Positions 38,001 to 52,312 of a DNA stretch of 64,000 nt are shown one piece after another (position 1 is the first letter of the stretch; every line of letters starts with the position of its first letter). A model generated the notes under the pieces. That model worked only from the letters and a program-made list of their open reading frames with translations, did not search any database and had not been told where the DNA came from. Location of the stretch: assembly GCA_013397695.1 (NCBI GenBank), contig VYZI01000205.1, positions 500,559-564,558 on the forward strand, in the 5' to 3' direction. The translations under genes were made by a program, and so were the position numbers. The stretch is from Centropus unirufus. Lineage: Eukaryota; Chordata; Aves; Cuculiformes; Centropidae.

Positions 38001-41000
38001 CCGACCATTGGAATTATTCCCTCTGTACCACCTACAAGGTATTTTAACAGAGCAGATGTTAAATTTGTGCATATAGTAAGGTTGGCAAGCACCAGACTCG
38101 CCAAGTTATTCCCAGTTCGTCCTAATATTTATCACTCTTGTTATTACCAGCAAGCTAGCTGAGCCTGAATTCTATTAGTCAAATCCTTAAAAGTGAAGTG
38201 TTGCTGCCTGCTAGATTTGACCATAGGAGTAAGAACATGGGACTGCTGTATACCTGAACAGCAGCAACATATAAAAGATGTCAGAACTACTTACCAGAAA
38301 TAAGTAACTACCATGATAGCAAATAGGACAGGCAACAGTGTAAGCAATAAAGGCAGCTGGCAGGGTTCACTGCAGTATTAGTTTAAGGAAGTCAGCGGTT
38401 AATATTCAGAATTACTACAGCTATTATGCATAATTACAGAAGGCATAATGCTCCTAAAATTCCGCAAAGATTACCTTTCAGACACTCTAATGTTAACTGA
38501 CCTTCACTGTGGCCTTAAGGTTAAAAATATTACACTAATTTCTGTACCAGATGTTTTCCAGACTGCAACTCTTTGGCTTATTTAGATCCTGCCACGAACT
38601 CAGACGCACATGTACAGTAGTCAGCATGGTAATTAGCTGTCACAATTCTAGATATCCTGGACTCTGTTAAGGAAAATTTACTTGTACCCTCTTCAATGCT
38701 TATAGCTAGTAGAAAAGCAAACAATGCACTACATTCTAGACTGCAGAATCACATTTTAGGAGTGATAATAAAACCCCAGCACCTACATACATAGCACACT
38801 GACCACCTCCACTACATTCCTAGCTCTCCTGATCATTTCAGGATTCCCCAAAATGACTGAGAATTTAATACCAGTCCATGCATCTAAACCTGGCACCATG
38901 TTTCATCAGGACCAACTGTAGGTAGAAAACATCGTACCTCCACTTTGGAAAAAAGTTCTTACGTGATTAAATAAGGAAGAAAGGATTACATGCTTTGAGG
39001 TCACTTGTGAGGACCGGAGCGGTAAGAAGTTTCAAATGCCTAACAAAGCTCAGCAAGTCTTGTCTGGCTCCCCTCTTTCTCTCCTACGAGGTCCATTTCA
39101 GTATTCTGTAGTTTTATTACACATAGGAAAAGCAGTTTTACATACATGGAAGAACAGAGAAGCATTCTGTCTAAGCCACGGTAGTTTTTTGTCTGGGTGA
39201 ACAAGTACAGACAAGCATGGAAAGGGGAAGAGAGTTGTGTAAAGGTTTGGGCAGAAAGTTAGCTTCTTCATCTTCAGGTTTTTGGCAGGGAGAGATTGAC
39301 TTTTAGTATTGCCAGCGGAAATAAGACTTGTATGATCTGTGTTATGGTTTTCCCATTAATATGGTTCCTTATATGTCTAAGGCTTAGCATACACAGCTCC
39401 TCACCTTTGGAAGAAATGTTACTGTTTAACCTCGAGACAAGAGGTCTTTATTTCTGAAGAGACTTCAGCAGTGTTACAATTCTTTTTTATGCAGTCCTAT
39501 CCCACACTCCAAGCCTATTTAGCCTACAAGCACACGATAAGTTAGGACAGGCAACCTGAACATTACAGCTTCGTGGGACTCTGAGGTCTTAAACCACATT
39601 AAGTAAATAGTAGAATTCCAACATTCCCTATCCAACATAGCTAAGTTATCTAATCCCTGCCACCTCCACTTCAACAGCCATATTTTGGCTAAATTTGGAG
39701 CTCGAATGACTTTAGGCAAAGCACACCTTTTAAGACAAACCAGCTGAAGATTTTGTACAGCTTTCAACCCTTGATGCCTCAAATGCCTGTTTGTGAAGTG
39801 AGGAGCATCATAAAAAAGGTTACATGAAAGTTTATAACTAAGTGGGACACATTAGCACCTCTCAAAACAGAAAACAAATCCAGAAATATTTTCCATGCCC
39901 TTTTTTAAGCACACTGAAGAAAGTGCTTAAGGGGTAAAACCCATCATATACAAAGTTGTTGTTTGCATCGAGCCATAACTCGTTTTCTTAGAAGAGCTTT
40001 GTTTCCAACACACTGGAACACGTGGCTCTGGCAAAGAGTTGGAACTAAATTATGCAACTGAAAAAAAAATAAAGCTTTTTTGCTACATACTCAATTGATG
40101 TTACAGGCAGATGTTCCCAAAATCAGCATCATTCATTTCAACAGAGCACTGCTCTCAAAACAGATAAACATTCCTCTCTGATAAAAAAAAATACAAGTGG
40201 CATTAAAAATTTCAGCTAGAAAAGAAACATTTTATTTCAACTAAGCAGGCTGAAATTTGCAGCAAAGATTTCAGGGGCTGTTGAGCTTCTGTTTCATGTA
40301 ACTCAGACACAGCTCTATGACCTACAAGAATAGAAACTCTCCAGATCTTCAAAGAATTCTGGTTAGATCTCACTACAATTCATTCTCGAACAAGGGCTAC
40401 ACTAAGTTTTATTTCCTTAGAAAGCCAGGATAATAAACACCTCCATCTCCACGGGTCCACTACTTTTCAGCAGAGGTCAAAAAAGGGTACACAATGCAAA
40501 GATTGCAGTCTATAAATTCTGTGAAAGTAGGTGGGTGAGAAGGAAGAGAAAAACCTTTTAAACGCCATCTCTTTTGCACCCATCACCTCAAAGACAAAGG
40601 CAAAACTGCAGCAGAGGCGAGTCCCACAGCACTAGGCAATGTACAGAGGAGCACTGCTAATGGCTACCAAATGGAAAAATCGAAATGAGTGTTGCTCCTT
40701 AGAAGCAAAGCACTGTCATGGGAAAGCTGCAGCAAAGCAGGCTTTGCTAATTCTACCAAATTGCTCTCCATTAAAGCATAAGAAAATCTTCCCAAAAACA
40801 CTACCAAAACTAGGTACGTCAGGTGGAAAACAGATCATGACAGAAGAAAGTCATTTTAGGACATTATCCCCAAGGTGCATCTTATAAAAAAAAAAAAGCA
40901 GTCTGTGGATGCCAGGAATAAGCATCCACAAATGTGTCTGCATCAGTTTTAAGAGGCACCTTACAGCAGTCTAAATAGAGTTACTAAGCAAAGCAATGAA

Positions 41001-41313
41001 AAACAACCAAATTTAGCCACCCACAAAAAAGCCTATACAGAAACTAACTTTACCACAAAGCATATGTCAGTTTAAATGAACAATTTATTGAGCAAGCAAA
41101 TCTTTTGCTGCCTTACAAGAACTAGATGGCAGCTTCTTCCATTGAATTGCCTCTGTCAGACACACTGGCCACCTAGAATATTGCTTTCCAACAGGAAGAC
41201 CAGCAAGAAAAAAATGGACTTCCCAAGGAAGTTTTTAAGAATTTCTCAAGCCTAACAGGCTGCACAGACAGGTTGTGGAGTCTCCTGCTCTGCAGATATT
41301 AAAACCCAACATA

Positions 41314-41767
41314 TATCCCCAACCTAAGAAGGTTATGGAACTGCTGGAACAGGTCCAGAGGAGGGCTAAAAAAATGATCAGAGGGATGGAGCACCTCCCA
41401 TAAGAGGACAGGCTGAGAAAGTTGGGGCTGTTCACCCTGAGGAAGAGAAGGCTGTGGGGAGAATCTAGAGCAGTTTCCAGTGGGGCAACAGAAAAACTGG
41501 GGAGGAACTCTTTACAAAGGCATGTAGTGATAGGGTGAGGGGGGAGTGGCTTTAAATTGGAGGGGGCAAGATTTAGATTAGCCATCTAATCTAATGAGGG
41601 AGAGTGGTGAGGCATTGGCCCAGGATGCCCAGTTGTGGATGCCCACTCCCTGGAGGTGTTCAATGCTAGGTTGGATGGGACCTTGAGCAGCCTGGGCCAG
41701 TGGGAGAGGGGTTGGAACTGGATGATCTCTAAGGTGCCTTCCAACCCAAACCATTCAAAGATTCTAT
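41314..41767 (+). mobile_element. Younger CR1 3' fragment nested in the relic
   Basis: About 450 bp of CR1 3' end: GGTCCAGAGGAGGGCTAAAA, GAGCACCTCCCATAAGAGGA, CTGAGGAAGAGAAGGCT, GTGTTCAATGCTAGGTTGGA, TTCCAACCCAAACCATTC and terminal AAGATTCTATGAAAT. An internal deletion relative to the 31.4-kb copy removes part of the middle. Plus-strand orientation, same as its host element. Confidence 0.85.
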
Positions 41768-41824
41768 GAAATCCACCTGGATGCGATCCTATGCAACCCG
41801 CTTGAAATGACTCTGCTTTCACAG

Positions 41825-41848
41825 CAGAGGTAACCCAGGTTACCTCTG
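41825..41848. repeat. 11-bp-arm palindrome in CR1 relic
   Basis: CAGAGGTAACC and GGTTACCTCTG are perfect inverted repeats separated by two bases; a further GGTAACCTC copy follows at about 41849-41857. It is not part of the CR1 consensus as I know it. Confidence 0.8.
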
Positions 41849-44800
41849 GGTAACCTCCAGAGGGCTCTTCAAACCTGAACCACTCTGCGGTTCTGTGTTT
41901 CTAACATGGCATTAACAGAAGTGAGTAACATTTTCAAAATACACATTTAGGACACATCCTGCAGCAGAAAGATTAGCAGAGACTTGAAATAATCTGTCAG
42001 TTATTTTCACATGACACACGGCTCCTTTCTTTAGCTCAAATTTCTAATACCTGGACTGTTCATGAAATCTTCTCCTTCTGCAGTGACCTGAGGTAACACA
42101 GAGGTTATGGTCTCTGCCCCTCACAGGCAGAATGATGCCAGTTCAGCTAGTTTAGAACTCTGGGAAAAGAAAGAACAGTTTCCATTTTGTTTAGTTTGAG
42201 TACAATGTTTTGCAAGTTTGTATTCAGAGGGTTATATAAAACTGTTCAATAACTTGACCAACACCAAACATTACCAAAGGTAACACTCTTAGCCAGGGAG
42301 TCAACACTTCCAATGTTTATGTTGCCTTCTCTCATGTTTTACACCACTGACCTGATTTTGGTCTCTTACTTTCTACTGTGCAAGAGAAGCTGTTCATCAA
42401 CACTCATCCTCCTCTTGTTTTTAAAAGGAAGGAAGGAGACAATATAAAGGACGACTCAAGCAGAAAGGCAGCCATTCTTATGAACAAAATCCTGGAATTA
42501 GAAAGTACCCCCCTGAAAATGTTATTCCATTCTAAACGATTGTATATGCAGAAGATTTAATACCTCTGTCTAGTTTAGCCTTATAATTACACTTCTAAGT
42601 ACTCAAGCTGTAGGTTCTTCCATACTTGAGATAAAGCCACCACAAGAAGAGATTAAAATCTAAAACATAAAGAGCTATCAATTAAATGTTTAAAATAAAT
42701 AGTACGTAAGACTGGCTACTGAAGGCACATTATAAATTAAAGAACAAAAAGCCATGGTTTTGAGATGAATGAAAATAGCAGGTTTTAAATGTTAAGGTAC
42801 TAAAAAACAACAAAACAATAACTACCTAACTTTTTTTTAAATCTCTGTTAGATTTGTTAGGCAGAATAAAGTACCAAAACAAACCCTTATTTATTTTCTA
42901 AGGAAAAAAGCTGGAAGAACAAAGAACTGGCAACACCTCTCTCAGTGGAAGAGTCTGATGACCAGAAAATAAATTTCAGACTAAAACCATCTCTTTGAAT
43001 CTATTTTAGCATCCACCTCATGCTACAGACAACAGGAATTAAGTTCCTCCACCATGAGATTAGAGCTGAAATTCCCACTCTGTGATTCAAATTAGCCTAG
43101 TGGCTTGTAATTTTTCACCAGTACTTTCACTGCTACCATTGGGGAATTAACCAGGGCCAGCACATACTTAACTTTTACTCAGTAGCTACTAAGATACAAA
43201 CAATCTCAAGAGGTAACACTGGGGCTAAAATTAGTAAGGAGGAGGCACATCACCCCAGAGAAGGAGACTTGAAGTAGCAGCTGCTCCCAAGCAAAAGACA
43301 GTGACTGAGTTCTGGAGCACAGAGCCCTGCTAACCAGCAGAACGTGAACAAGTGACCTAAAGGGAGCTCAGGACGGACTGACAGCCAAGTCCGGCCCTTC
43401 TTCCCAAAGGGAAAATCATTTCCTCAGCCTACTGCACCCATGCCTTTACATTACAGCTTTCATTCTTTTTTGTTTTCTAGCACATTTACATCCTCTGTAA
43501 AGAAAGAACAATAGCTGTATATTTTTAAGATATGTTTACTATTAAAATAGAAAGAAATTTTTAAAAGTATCAAAGTGTCAAATTAAACTCCCCTCAATCT
43601 ATTTTCTATTCCCAATCTAAATACAATTGATAAAATTAAGGCTTCAAAGATCCCTGCCCTTGCTTGTCACGTTGACCTCTATTTCCAGAATCTCAGAAGG
43701 AAACGGTAGTAGGATGTAATTCTTTGAATTAACAGAAGTCAGGCAATGGAAAAGGGTACAAGCATCAGTGCTGACAGAAAAGCCTCTGCTGTATCCTACA
43801 ATCACCTAGTCATGATCATCATTAGACTTACCACTGCACCTCCACGTTCTTTCTAACACTCATGCAAAGCCAGACATACTCTCCCCAAATACCTAAAGTA
43901 CATCTGAGTCAATTCAAGACTAACTATAGAACTTCTACTAAATTAAATACACTCCCCCAAAACCATTCCTCTTAGAATATTTACATCAATTCTGAACCAA
44001 AAATCTAGCATCTGCTGTCTCTCAACAGTGGGACTTTTCGGCTCACAACACTCCTACAGCAATCCTCTCCTACACTTTAGCATTCAAGTACCTGCAAGAA
44101 GTGAAACACAATATGCAGACTCAGCCTTAAGGCTCATATCCATGTATCCAAAGAAATGAAAATTGCCTTACAAGATCTAGACAGAAGTGACTAATTTCTG
44201 ACTTTATAATATTTACTTCTGTCACTTTTTCAAACTTCTTTGCAACATGAGGGATAGATCTTTAGGCTACTATAGTGATGGAATTTGCATACAACCAACC
44301 AGAGAGCCTGGACATAAAAGCTGAAGTTGTTCACCGTAGTTGCATCCATGACAGGCACTATAAAATTAAGAGAACTGGAAAGCCTGTATGTGCCACTAGG
44401 CCAAAGGCACGCTGGGTTCAGCAGAATTCCCTGCTAGAATGGAACAGAATGACCTTGGTATAGACACACCAGCCTCAAAAATGATCCAGCACATCTTGCT
44501 TCTGTCCCTACAGTCAGTTTTGGAAGGCTGCATTTGTCCCAGATAGCTTCCCACTGATAAATGAAGTGAACATGGACTCAGCTTTAAAGAAATAACTTTC
44601 AGTATGTTTGCTGGCAAATTCCAATAGCAATGACTGACAGGCTAGCAGAATGAAGTTAAAATTCTTTTCAGAGGAACTCCCAGTTTAGGTTGAGGCAAAA
44701 CAAAGCAGCAATGCAAAATGAATCTTGTTTCTCACCGAGACATGAACAAAAAGCTTCCAGAATCTGGAAAGACTAAAATTTCACCGGTGGGACACAGTAA

Positions 44801-47800
44801 TCACATAAACCACACTACTGCTGTCATTGATATTACAAGCATCTATGTTCATTTACTCATTCATTCTACATAAACCAGACTAGTCGAAAGAAACCTAACC
44901 ACCAAAGTGAAGAAAGAGAAAGATTAAAAAGTACTAATAAATGTACCGTTTTAAAAGCATCCCTTCAAGTACCAGCCCATTTTCAAGCTATCAAAGTACA
45001 TCTGAGGAGCGTCTTTTGTCAGAAAGCATTTTTCAAGATATTCCAGGAGACTGACAGCGTGTGCCATGCCCAAGTCAGAACTAGCACACCGTAAAGCACT
45101 AACACAACACAGCTATTCTCACCATGTTCTGATAATCCTCAAACATCAGAATAATTCTTATTCAAGATTCTTGAATACATTTCAACTAAAAATGAATTCT
45201 TTTCTGAAAAATATAAGGTCCAAAACTTCTTTGCAGTACACTTTTAAGGTGGGCTATTTGATTCCATCATAGTCTGACAATTTCTTTAAACAGCTTTTAT
45301 TTTTGTCATCAGGTATCAGAGCAAAATTTTTTTCAATTTTTGGTTCTACAGTTTTATGTAGTCGGCCAAGAAACTTTCCTAATCTGTAAATTTTTAATTG
45401 TGGCAGGCACTTTGAAGTTCTGGAAGGAAGCCAGGACCAGTTTCTATACAATTAAAGACAGCATCATAATGAGATGCATTCTCATTACTTCTGGGAACAG
45501 AACAATGTAAGTGATTTCACCCAATTAGCTTTTCAACATGCAGATGCCAAATGAGATTTTTATTTTCAAGATCCGCAAAAGCATTTATTAAAGAAATTTC
45601 CATTATTTAGAAGAAAAATTCAAAGCTCTCAAAACTGAAATGCTGCATATTTGAGGAAAAGATAAAGGAATAAATTAAGGCAAATGCTTGCAGAAACAAG
45701 CCATGTACCTGCTATCTACGTGCAGTATACAATAGTAGGTTGATGGGCAGCGTTTTACTCTGAATGCATAAAAATAATGTAACCTGTCTTACCTATAAGA
45801 ACTTATTTTTTAACTGAAAAAAAGCTACAACTGTTCACTAGGCTTCTTAAATCAGTTTTTCCTGAGCACAGGTGCTCTCTGTAAAGGCTGCTGTTGAAGA
45901 TCACAAACAGTCCTTTAAAAAAAGATTACAAACACTGAGCATGCTGTCACAAGTACCTTTTTTTTTTTCTTTCTTAACCACATCATGTCACCCGGCAGAA
46001 GCCTGAAAAGGCAAAAATACTAGGATACCCATTGTCTCTATGCTCACAACAAATAATATGAGAAGGTTCCTTGTTAGGGGCATCCTGAGCAGTCGCTCCG
46101 TCAGGCTAAGAAGAGGGAAGAAAATGGGAAGTCCACAGTGGGACTGCAAGAGAAGCTACAAAACTGCTGACATAGTGGGATCCTTGTGTCCGTGCAAATC
46201 AGTGTCCTGAAAATATTCACGGTCAGCACTTCTCTGCCCTTGATACATTTAGATTTCCTTGGTGGGTTTGAGGGTCCATTTGCAAAAAACACAAGGGAAA
46301 CAATTGCCTGCAATGTATGGCAAAAAAAGGAACGAGCAAGAAGGCTTCACGCATTCCTGAATTTTCACTTCTGGACATACAGAACAACACGGAGCTACAG
46401 TTCCCTAGTGGCTGTGCCTCAGCAGATCTGACTCCAGCTGCAGGCTGAACAGTGCTCAGGATCTGTTCTTCTGCAGGCGGCTGTCTGGGCTAAGATACCA
46501 GAAACAGCTGAAGGATGTCAGTCAAAACATTTGGTGCAAAACACTTCCTTTTAGGAAGTTGTTGAAAGATAATCAATAGGTACATAAAATAGACCAGATT
46601 GTGGACAGATGAGCAGAAGTTGCAGCCATTTAAAACTACCCATCTCTCAACTGTTCCATTTTCCCCTTTTTGTTTTCATAAACTCATGGGAAAAGCCCTT
46701 GCACTTTCTTACAAATTCTGAAAAAATGCCTTTTAAAATGGTGGCATAATTCCAACCCTCCCCACCCACCCCATGTTGAATCAGACAGTGGAAGAGGGCA
46801 GGATAGATTAAGAGAAACATAAAACCATTTCTCGCTGTGAATAACTAAAAGAATCTTTCCAAGAGTTCACTTCCCTTCTCTTTTACCACCATTTTCCAAG
46901 CCCTACTGTAAAAATGAACATTTCTTGACAAAGGAAGCGACAGTTCCATCATTATTGAAGGAACAACTCACTTTGAGCAGTAGATTTTTCTCTACTTACC
47001 TTTCAGCACCTTTAAAATATTCCAGACCTCAGTGGCAAGCAGGTTTTGTATAATAACTTATTTTTCCAAAGCCCCTATGCCTTTAAGTAACATAAATAGT
47101 TACAGCTTCCAGAACATTCTGGAAGCACACAAGAACCATTCTAGGGCTACATCCTTAAGGATTTTCATTCCGCTTCAGAATAGATGTGCCAGAATGAATT
47201 CTCTCTTCTCTAGCTATTTTTCCCAACTTTCTTCTGTTCACCTTCCCAGGATGCTTTTGGTCCAACCTGAAGATGGAAGTACTCTCATCAATAGGAAGAA
47301 TCTAAAAAATAAACATTTTTATACAGAGTTCTGTACAAGCCTCACCGGATGAAAAAACCTTTCATAAAGTTAGTCATTTACATGGTGAATCAAGCTACCT
47401 GTCAGCAGCTCTAAAACTTCCTACTTTGCTCAGTACTCCAACTCTGCATTACCTGCAACTCCTAACTAATATACCATATTCCTTATCTAATACATGTACA
47501 TAAAAAAACCCACAGTTTCTCCTATGTATTAAGAGACATTAAAGCATATTTGTTTTCAAGGTTTTTAAGATACCCCCACTGCGATAGCGAGTACTGGCAT
47601 TGCCAAACATACCAGCTCATAACACACCACTGACAGCATCAAAGATAAAGCTTCGCTCCTGTGCACATGAATATGGCAGAATTTGTTCCTTGGTCCAGCT
47701 TGGAAAGCACTCATAGCTGCTCACATCTCTTCTACCTGTTGCCCATTACCCTCCAGATCTCCGGTTACACATTTTTGACTGTGACTCACTAGTTTCTTGG

Positions 47801-50800
47801 AACAGAGCTGATCTTCATTGAAAGAATGCTCAGCATGCAGGAGAGATGCAGCTATGAAAACAACAGCAATAGTTTTGGACAACAATAGTTAACTACACTA
47901 ATGGTCAACTTCAGCCCTCTGGGATCAGTCATGTTAAAAAAAGAAAGAAAGATGAGGTGCTAAATTAAAAAGAGCCTTATCAGCATAGCCAGCCTATGTA
48001 TCTGCCTTTCAGCATTACAGAAGCCATTTTCCATGGAAGTTAGCTTGCATCTACCAGATGGCTACAGATGCAGTTGAACATTTTCAATTGCTCCTGGTTC
48101 TTTCTTTATTCTGCTTAAAAAAATAATTCATGCGTCCCTGACACTCTGCTTTCAAGACGCAGTATGTAAATACTTAAGACTCAATTTATTATTAACATAC
48201 TTACGAAGAAACTTTTCTTTATCCAAAGCTAAGAGCATGTTAAAATAGCTCTGTCCATGCTGATAGCTTGGTCTGAGGCATGAAGAAGATCTAACCAAGG
48301 ATACTCCAGCAAATTAACCAAGTGGCTATGGCACAAGCCAAAAGCAAGGTTTTCTTTCTGGAAGCTATCTTCCCTACAGACCATTTACACACATTGGCAA
48401 GAGGAAATGTTATTGTTCCTCCTCACTAGAACACCTCTGCTGTGTACCTGCATATACAGCTCATCCCATGTATACGGGAAGCACCAGCTGTCCTGAACAC
48501 CATGATAAAACAAGCCTATCAATACATACAATAACTTCTTTGAAAAATGAAAGCATCAATGCACTGATCTAAGAACAGTGAGGTCCTTCAGTGTGCAATA
48601 TAAAGTGACTTTCTAAAAGAAATATTAAGTCCTAAACCATATAAAGTCCCACACTGGGAGAAAATTGACTTCTCAAACAAAATGAGGATAGTACTTCACT
48701 TCCAACTTAGGTGAAGATTCAAATCTGTTAAATAATTTTTGCCAACAATAACAAACTATTACTCCTGCAAATATAATTGAAGTCTACAGTCATAATTTTA
48801 AAATAGAAGTTAGCATATATAAACACTAAAATGTAGTAATACTAAACCCACATGCTTACGAAAAACTAGCTATAAAAGAAGCTGTAGCTGTTTATGTGAT
48901 TTAATGAGGACAATCTGAAAAGGTTTCCTTTTCTAAGCAGAAAAAAGTTTGATTTGCTAGCTTAACCAAGCAGTCCAGCAAAAAAATGGGCAACAGCCAT
49001 CATTGGCATTACTATAAAAAAACATGATGAGCCAATACTTACATCCCAACTAACTGAAAATTGAGTAAAACTGCCATTTCACCTGTGAGTCACCTGTACA
49101 TTGGTTTAAAAGGATATTTAAAAGACCACTCTTCTCTCAGTCACCAGGCAATACTGCAGCTCTCCAGGAGCTACCCATGTATTCCATGCACCTGAAAATA
49201 AAGCATAGCAATTCCTCTCTGGTGTACTAAAGCCCCTGAAAGCACAGCCCACAGAAATTTTAACTGATGGGTATTTGAAAATAATCACCATCATACTCTG
49301 TACCGCAGATGCCTAATGTTGATTCAGCACTGTAATTTTACTGTTAATCAAGACAGTGGCAGATATACAAAAACATGAACAATGTGAAGGATATACAGCT
49401 GTTCCCTTTAATATGTGTTCGAAAACTGTAGCGGACTTGTTTGTTAGCATTTAGTTAGAATGTTATGTAATGGTTGAGGTATTTGTAATAAAAACAGTCT
49501 ATTTCTGTTAGCCTGTTCTTCATAAGACATAAAAGCTGCCTTCATCTGATCTTTATTAGGACTTCATCTTCCTCTGTTCTTTATGCGTTTAAGACTTCTG
49601 TCCACTCTGTTTTCATCCCACCAACACACACATTAGTATTTCCTTCCATCGTATCAGACAAATCTCTGCTTTTATTTTTTACACCTTTACTTTTACTTCA
49701 TGAGAAGTTTCTACAGGGTTTTGTGAAACCCAGACCCAAACACAAGAGCATGAAACTTAGCGCAGAAAAAAAATTCCCTACAGATGATGATCAACTGGTT
49801 CTACCAGTAAAACACCACTTGCAGTCTCGTCATTACAAGCCCAACATCCATCCCCAGCTAGTGGAAAGGTGGTGCATTTTCAGGGTGGAGTTTTTCCCCT
49901 CAAACCCTCCATTACTCTAGAGCCTCTGAAGACACTCCAATCTTCCTCAAAAGCAAGAGGGACATTTTTAATTCACTTAGCTATCCTATATGCTAAGGGA
50001 GTTTACTCCTCAACAGGAACATGCTATGAAAGGGTTTAATCCCTCTACAAGAGTTACCTTTTTCTTTCTATCACATCATCTAAGCCTCTTATCCATGCCA
50101 CCCTTACATGGCATTTAGACTACAGTTTCCACCCTGTCTCCACTTTCACATCACTCCCATTTGTTAGCCTGGAAAATCTCCTGGAACAAAGGGCTTGAAC
50201 TTTTAGTAACCTAGGACATCTGTCTGAAGTCAGCTTCACCCGACAGCATATCCACTGCTTTGACCTACATTCATTCTCTTTATAGACATACAGCTCTCAT
50301 CCAGACAGAGCAACACCTAGGACTGTTCCCCTCTGAACTGCATTGTCTTTACTTCTTGTTTCCCACTTCACTTTCCCTATTAAAGTTCAGGATATGGGAA
50401 AACAGGACCTAAAGAAGGTTTATACCATCAATCTGTACCATTGAACAGGGACCCCAGTAACCACGGTAAAGCTGCAGGCTGATGTGACTTTTTTCACAGG
50501 CTGCACTACAAAAAGCCAAGGATCCTGTTCCTAAGGCTGCATGAGGGTAAAGAAATTACCAATTGCAACTAAACTGCAAAGAAACACAATATTTTCATTA
50601 GCAAAACTCATAAAAATAACAGCGTATTGATTCATACAGATTTTATAATATAATATTTACCAAAGCAGTACTTTCTGCAGGAAATGAACTAAGGCAGAGT
50701 TTCTGGTGACAGGAACATACTCACGAGGCCATAATCCTGGCCTCCACACACAAGCACTGACCTATCCAATTCTCACGTCAGTTTAAGCAGCCACCTTTTA

Positions 50801-52045
50801 AGCACACATCTCCACCAAAGCAGTCATACACCCCACTCACCAAGCACAATATTGAGGCACAAATCGCCTTTTTACTGAACATTCATAAAGTTCAAAGAAC
50901 TCCCAAAACTTTGAGATTCCTCAGTCCCAAAGAGAGTGTAGCAGAATTGCACTAAAACACCCTAAAATTAGGTTTGAAAAAAAATTCCCTAGACTGCATA
51001 ATTTAAAGGATATTGACAGCCATTCAGCTCCTGGCAGTCAGTATTTGAGGTAATCCTTTTGTTTCTCTGATGGACAAATGAGATCATGTCCTGTTTCCTC
51101 CCCCTTCCAAAAGCAGTTTCTTGTCTGAGCAAAGCTCTTAAGACGAGACAATGGGCACGCCTGATGCCTCACTGCAGAGAAACAAAGCTATTGAAAATTA
51201 CAATCCCATTCCTGCTATTGGAAATGCTTCTAATTTCTACCACCATACCCATCTGACCGCAGTAATCAGGGTGATACGAAAAAACGGTCCGGTCCTTCCT
51301 TAATGCTACAAAGTTCAAGACCTTTCACAAAGGAAAAAGCTTACAGAACACACGTGTGAGACACAATAAGAAAGAAAAAACAAAACGTTCCATTCAACGA
51401 CCAGTACCACGCTCTCATGAATGCTCTCCTCCTCCATAAAGGGGCCTGAACGGGAATCCATCCGGGCCATCATTAGCCTCAGGATTTGCCATCCCTGCAT
51501 CCCTCGGTGATGGCTCCCATTATGTCCGTCCCGTTGCGCCCACCACCAACGAAACGCCTGAATTTTAGCCGTGTCATCTAACCATGTCCTCACCACCCTT
51601 CAAACGCTATTAGTAAGCACAGCCCTGACTATGCTCAATCCTCCCCTACAAATCTTGTCCCCAGGCACACAAATTACACCTTCCCGAACGGTGCTTCGCT
51701 CAGTCCTGCATCAAATGACCCAGGAACAACCTTTCACTGCACATTTCAAGAGCCGTGGATGAATATTTCGGAGGAAAAAAACCAAAGCGCTGCGCCTTGC
51801 ATGTGGCTCCAGCATCCCGCTAGAAAAGGCTCCCAGCCTCCCGCGCTTCTAGAGAAAGAATCACAACCACAAAGCGAGACCAGAGGCGCGAAAGGGACGG
51901 CGCGTTCCTCGAGTAATCTCCCTAGTGGAAAAGAAAGGCCTGGAGCCATTAAAAAACAAGCGAGGGGGGGACACACACGGGAGGAGGGCGGGCGGGAGGA
52001 GCCACCCGCACACCCGCAGGAGCGGCCCCCGGCCGCCCCCACCGC

Positions 52046-52218
52046 NNNNNNNNNNNNNNNNNNNNNNNNNNNNNNNNNNNNNNNNNNNNNNNNNNNNNNN
52101 NNNNNNNNNNNNNNNNNNNNNNNNNNNNNNNNNNNNNNNNNNNNNNNNNNNNNNNNNNNNNNNNNNNNNNNNNNNNNNNNNNNNNNNNNNNNNNNNNNNN
52201 NNNNNNNNNNNNNNNNNN
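52046..52218. other. Assembly gap (173 N)
   Basis: A run of N inside the CpG island, 94 bp into intron 1 of PRRC2C. Flanks are extremely GC-rich (CCGGCCGCCCCCACCGC on the left; GCGGAAGCCGCCCCCGCCC on the right), which explains the missing sequence. Confidence 0.98.
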
Positions 52219-52312
52219 GCGGAAGCCGCCCCCGCCCGGGGCCATGCGGCGCAGGCCGCTCGCCCGCCGCTCCCGCAGCCAGGCCGCGCTGCGGGAGGCG
52301 GGAGGGGCTCAC

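Larger units (their letters stand above)
41249..41904 (+). mobile_element. Older CR1 relic, split by a second CR1
   Basis: The left part (about 41249-41313) reads like the CR1 segment GGTTGTGGAGTCTCC...GATATTAAAACCC. The right part (about 41768-41904) continues it with CACCTGGATGCGATCCTATG and ends in the degraded terminal CTGCGGTTCTGTG. In known CR1 copies these two pieces are contiguous, so the interval between them is an insertion. The relic is diverged and carries a palindromic insertion of its own near 41825. Confidence 0.75.
35028..52312 (-). other. PRRC2C intron 1 (17.3 kb)
   Basis: The largest intron of the gene, linking the CpG-island first exon to the ATG exon. Apart from the nested CR1 pair at 41249-41904 and the gap at 52046-52218, it is AT-rich unique sequence with only short random open frames on both strands. 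No second promoter, RNA gene or coding exon could be supported, though regulatory elements would not be visible by eye. Confidence 0.75.

Noticed and set aside
52046..52218. Run of N as a biological element
   Set aside because: It is missing sequence in the assembly, not a feature.
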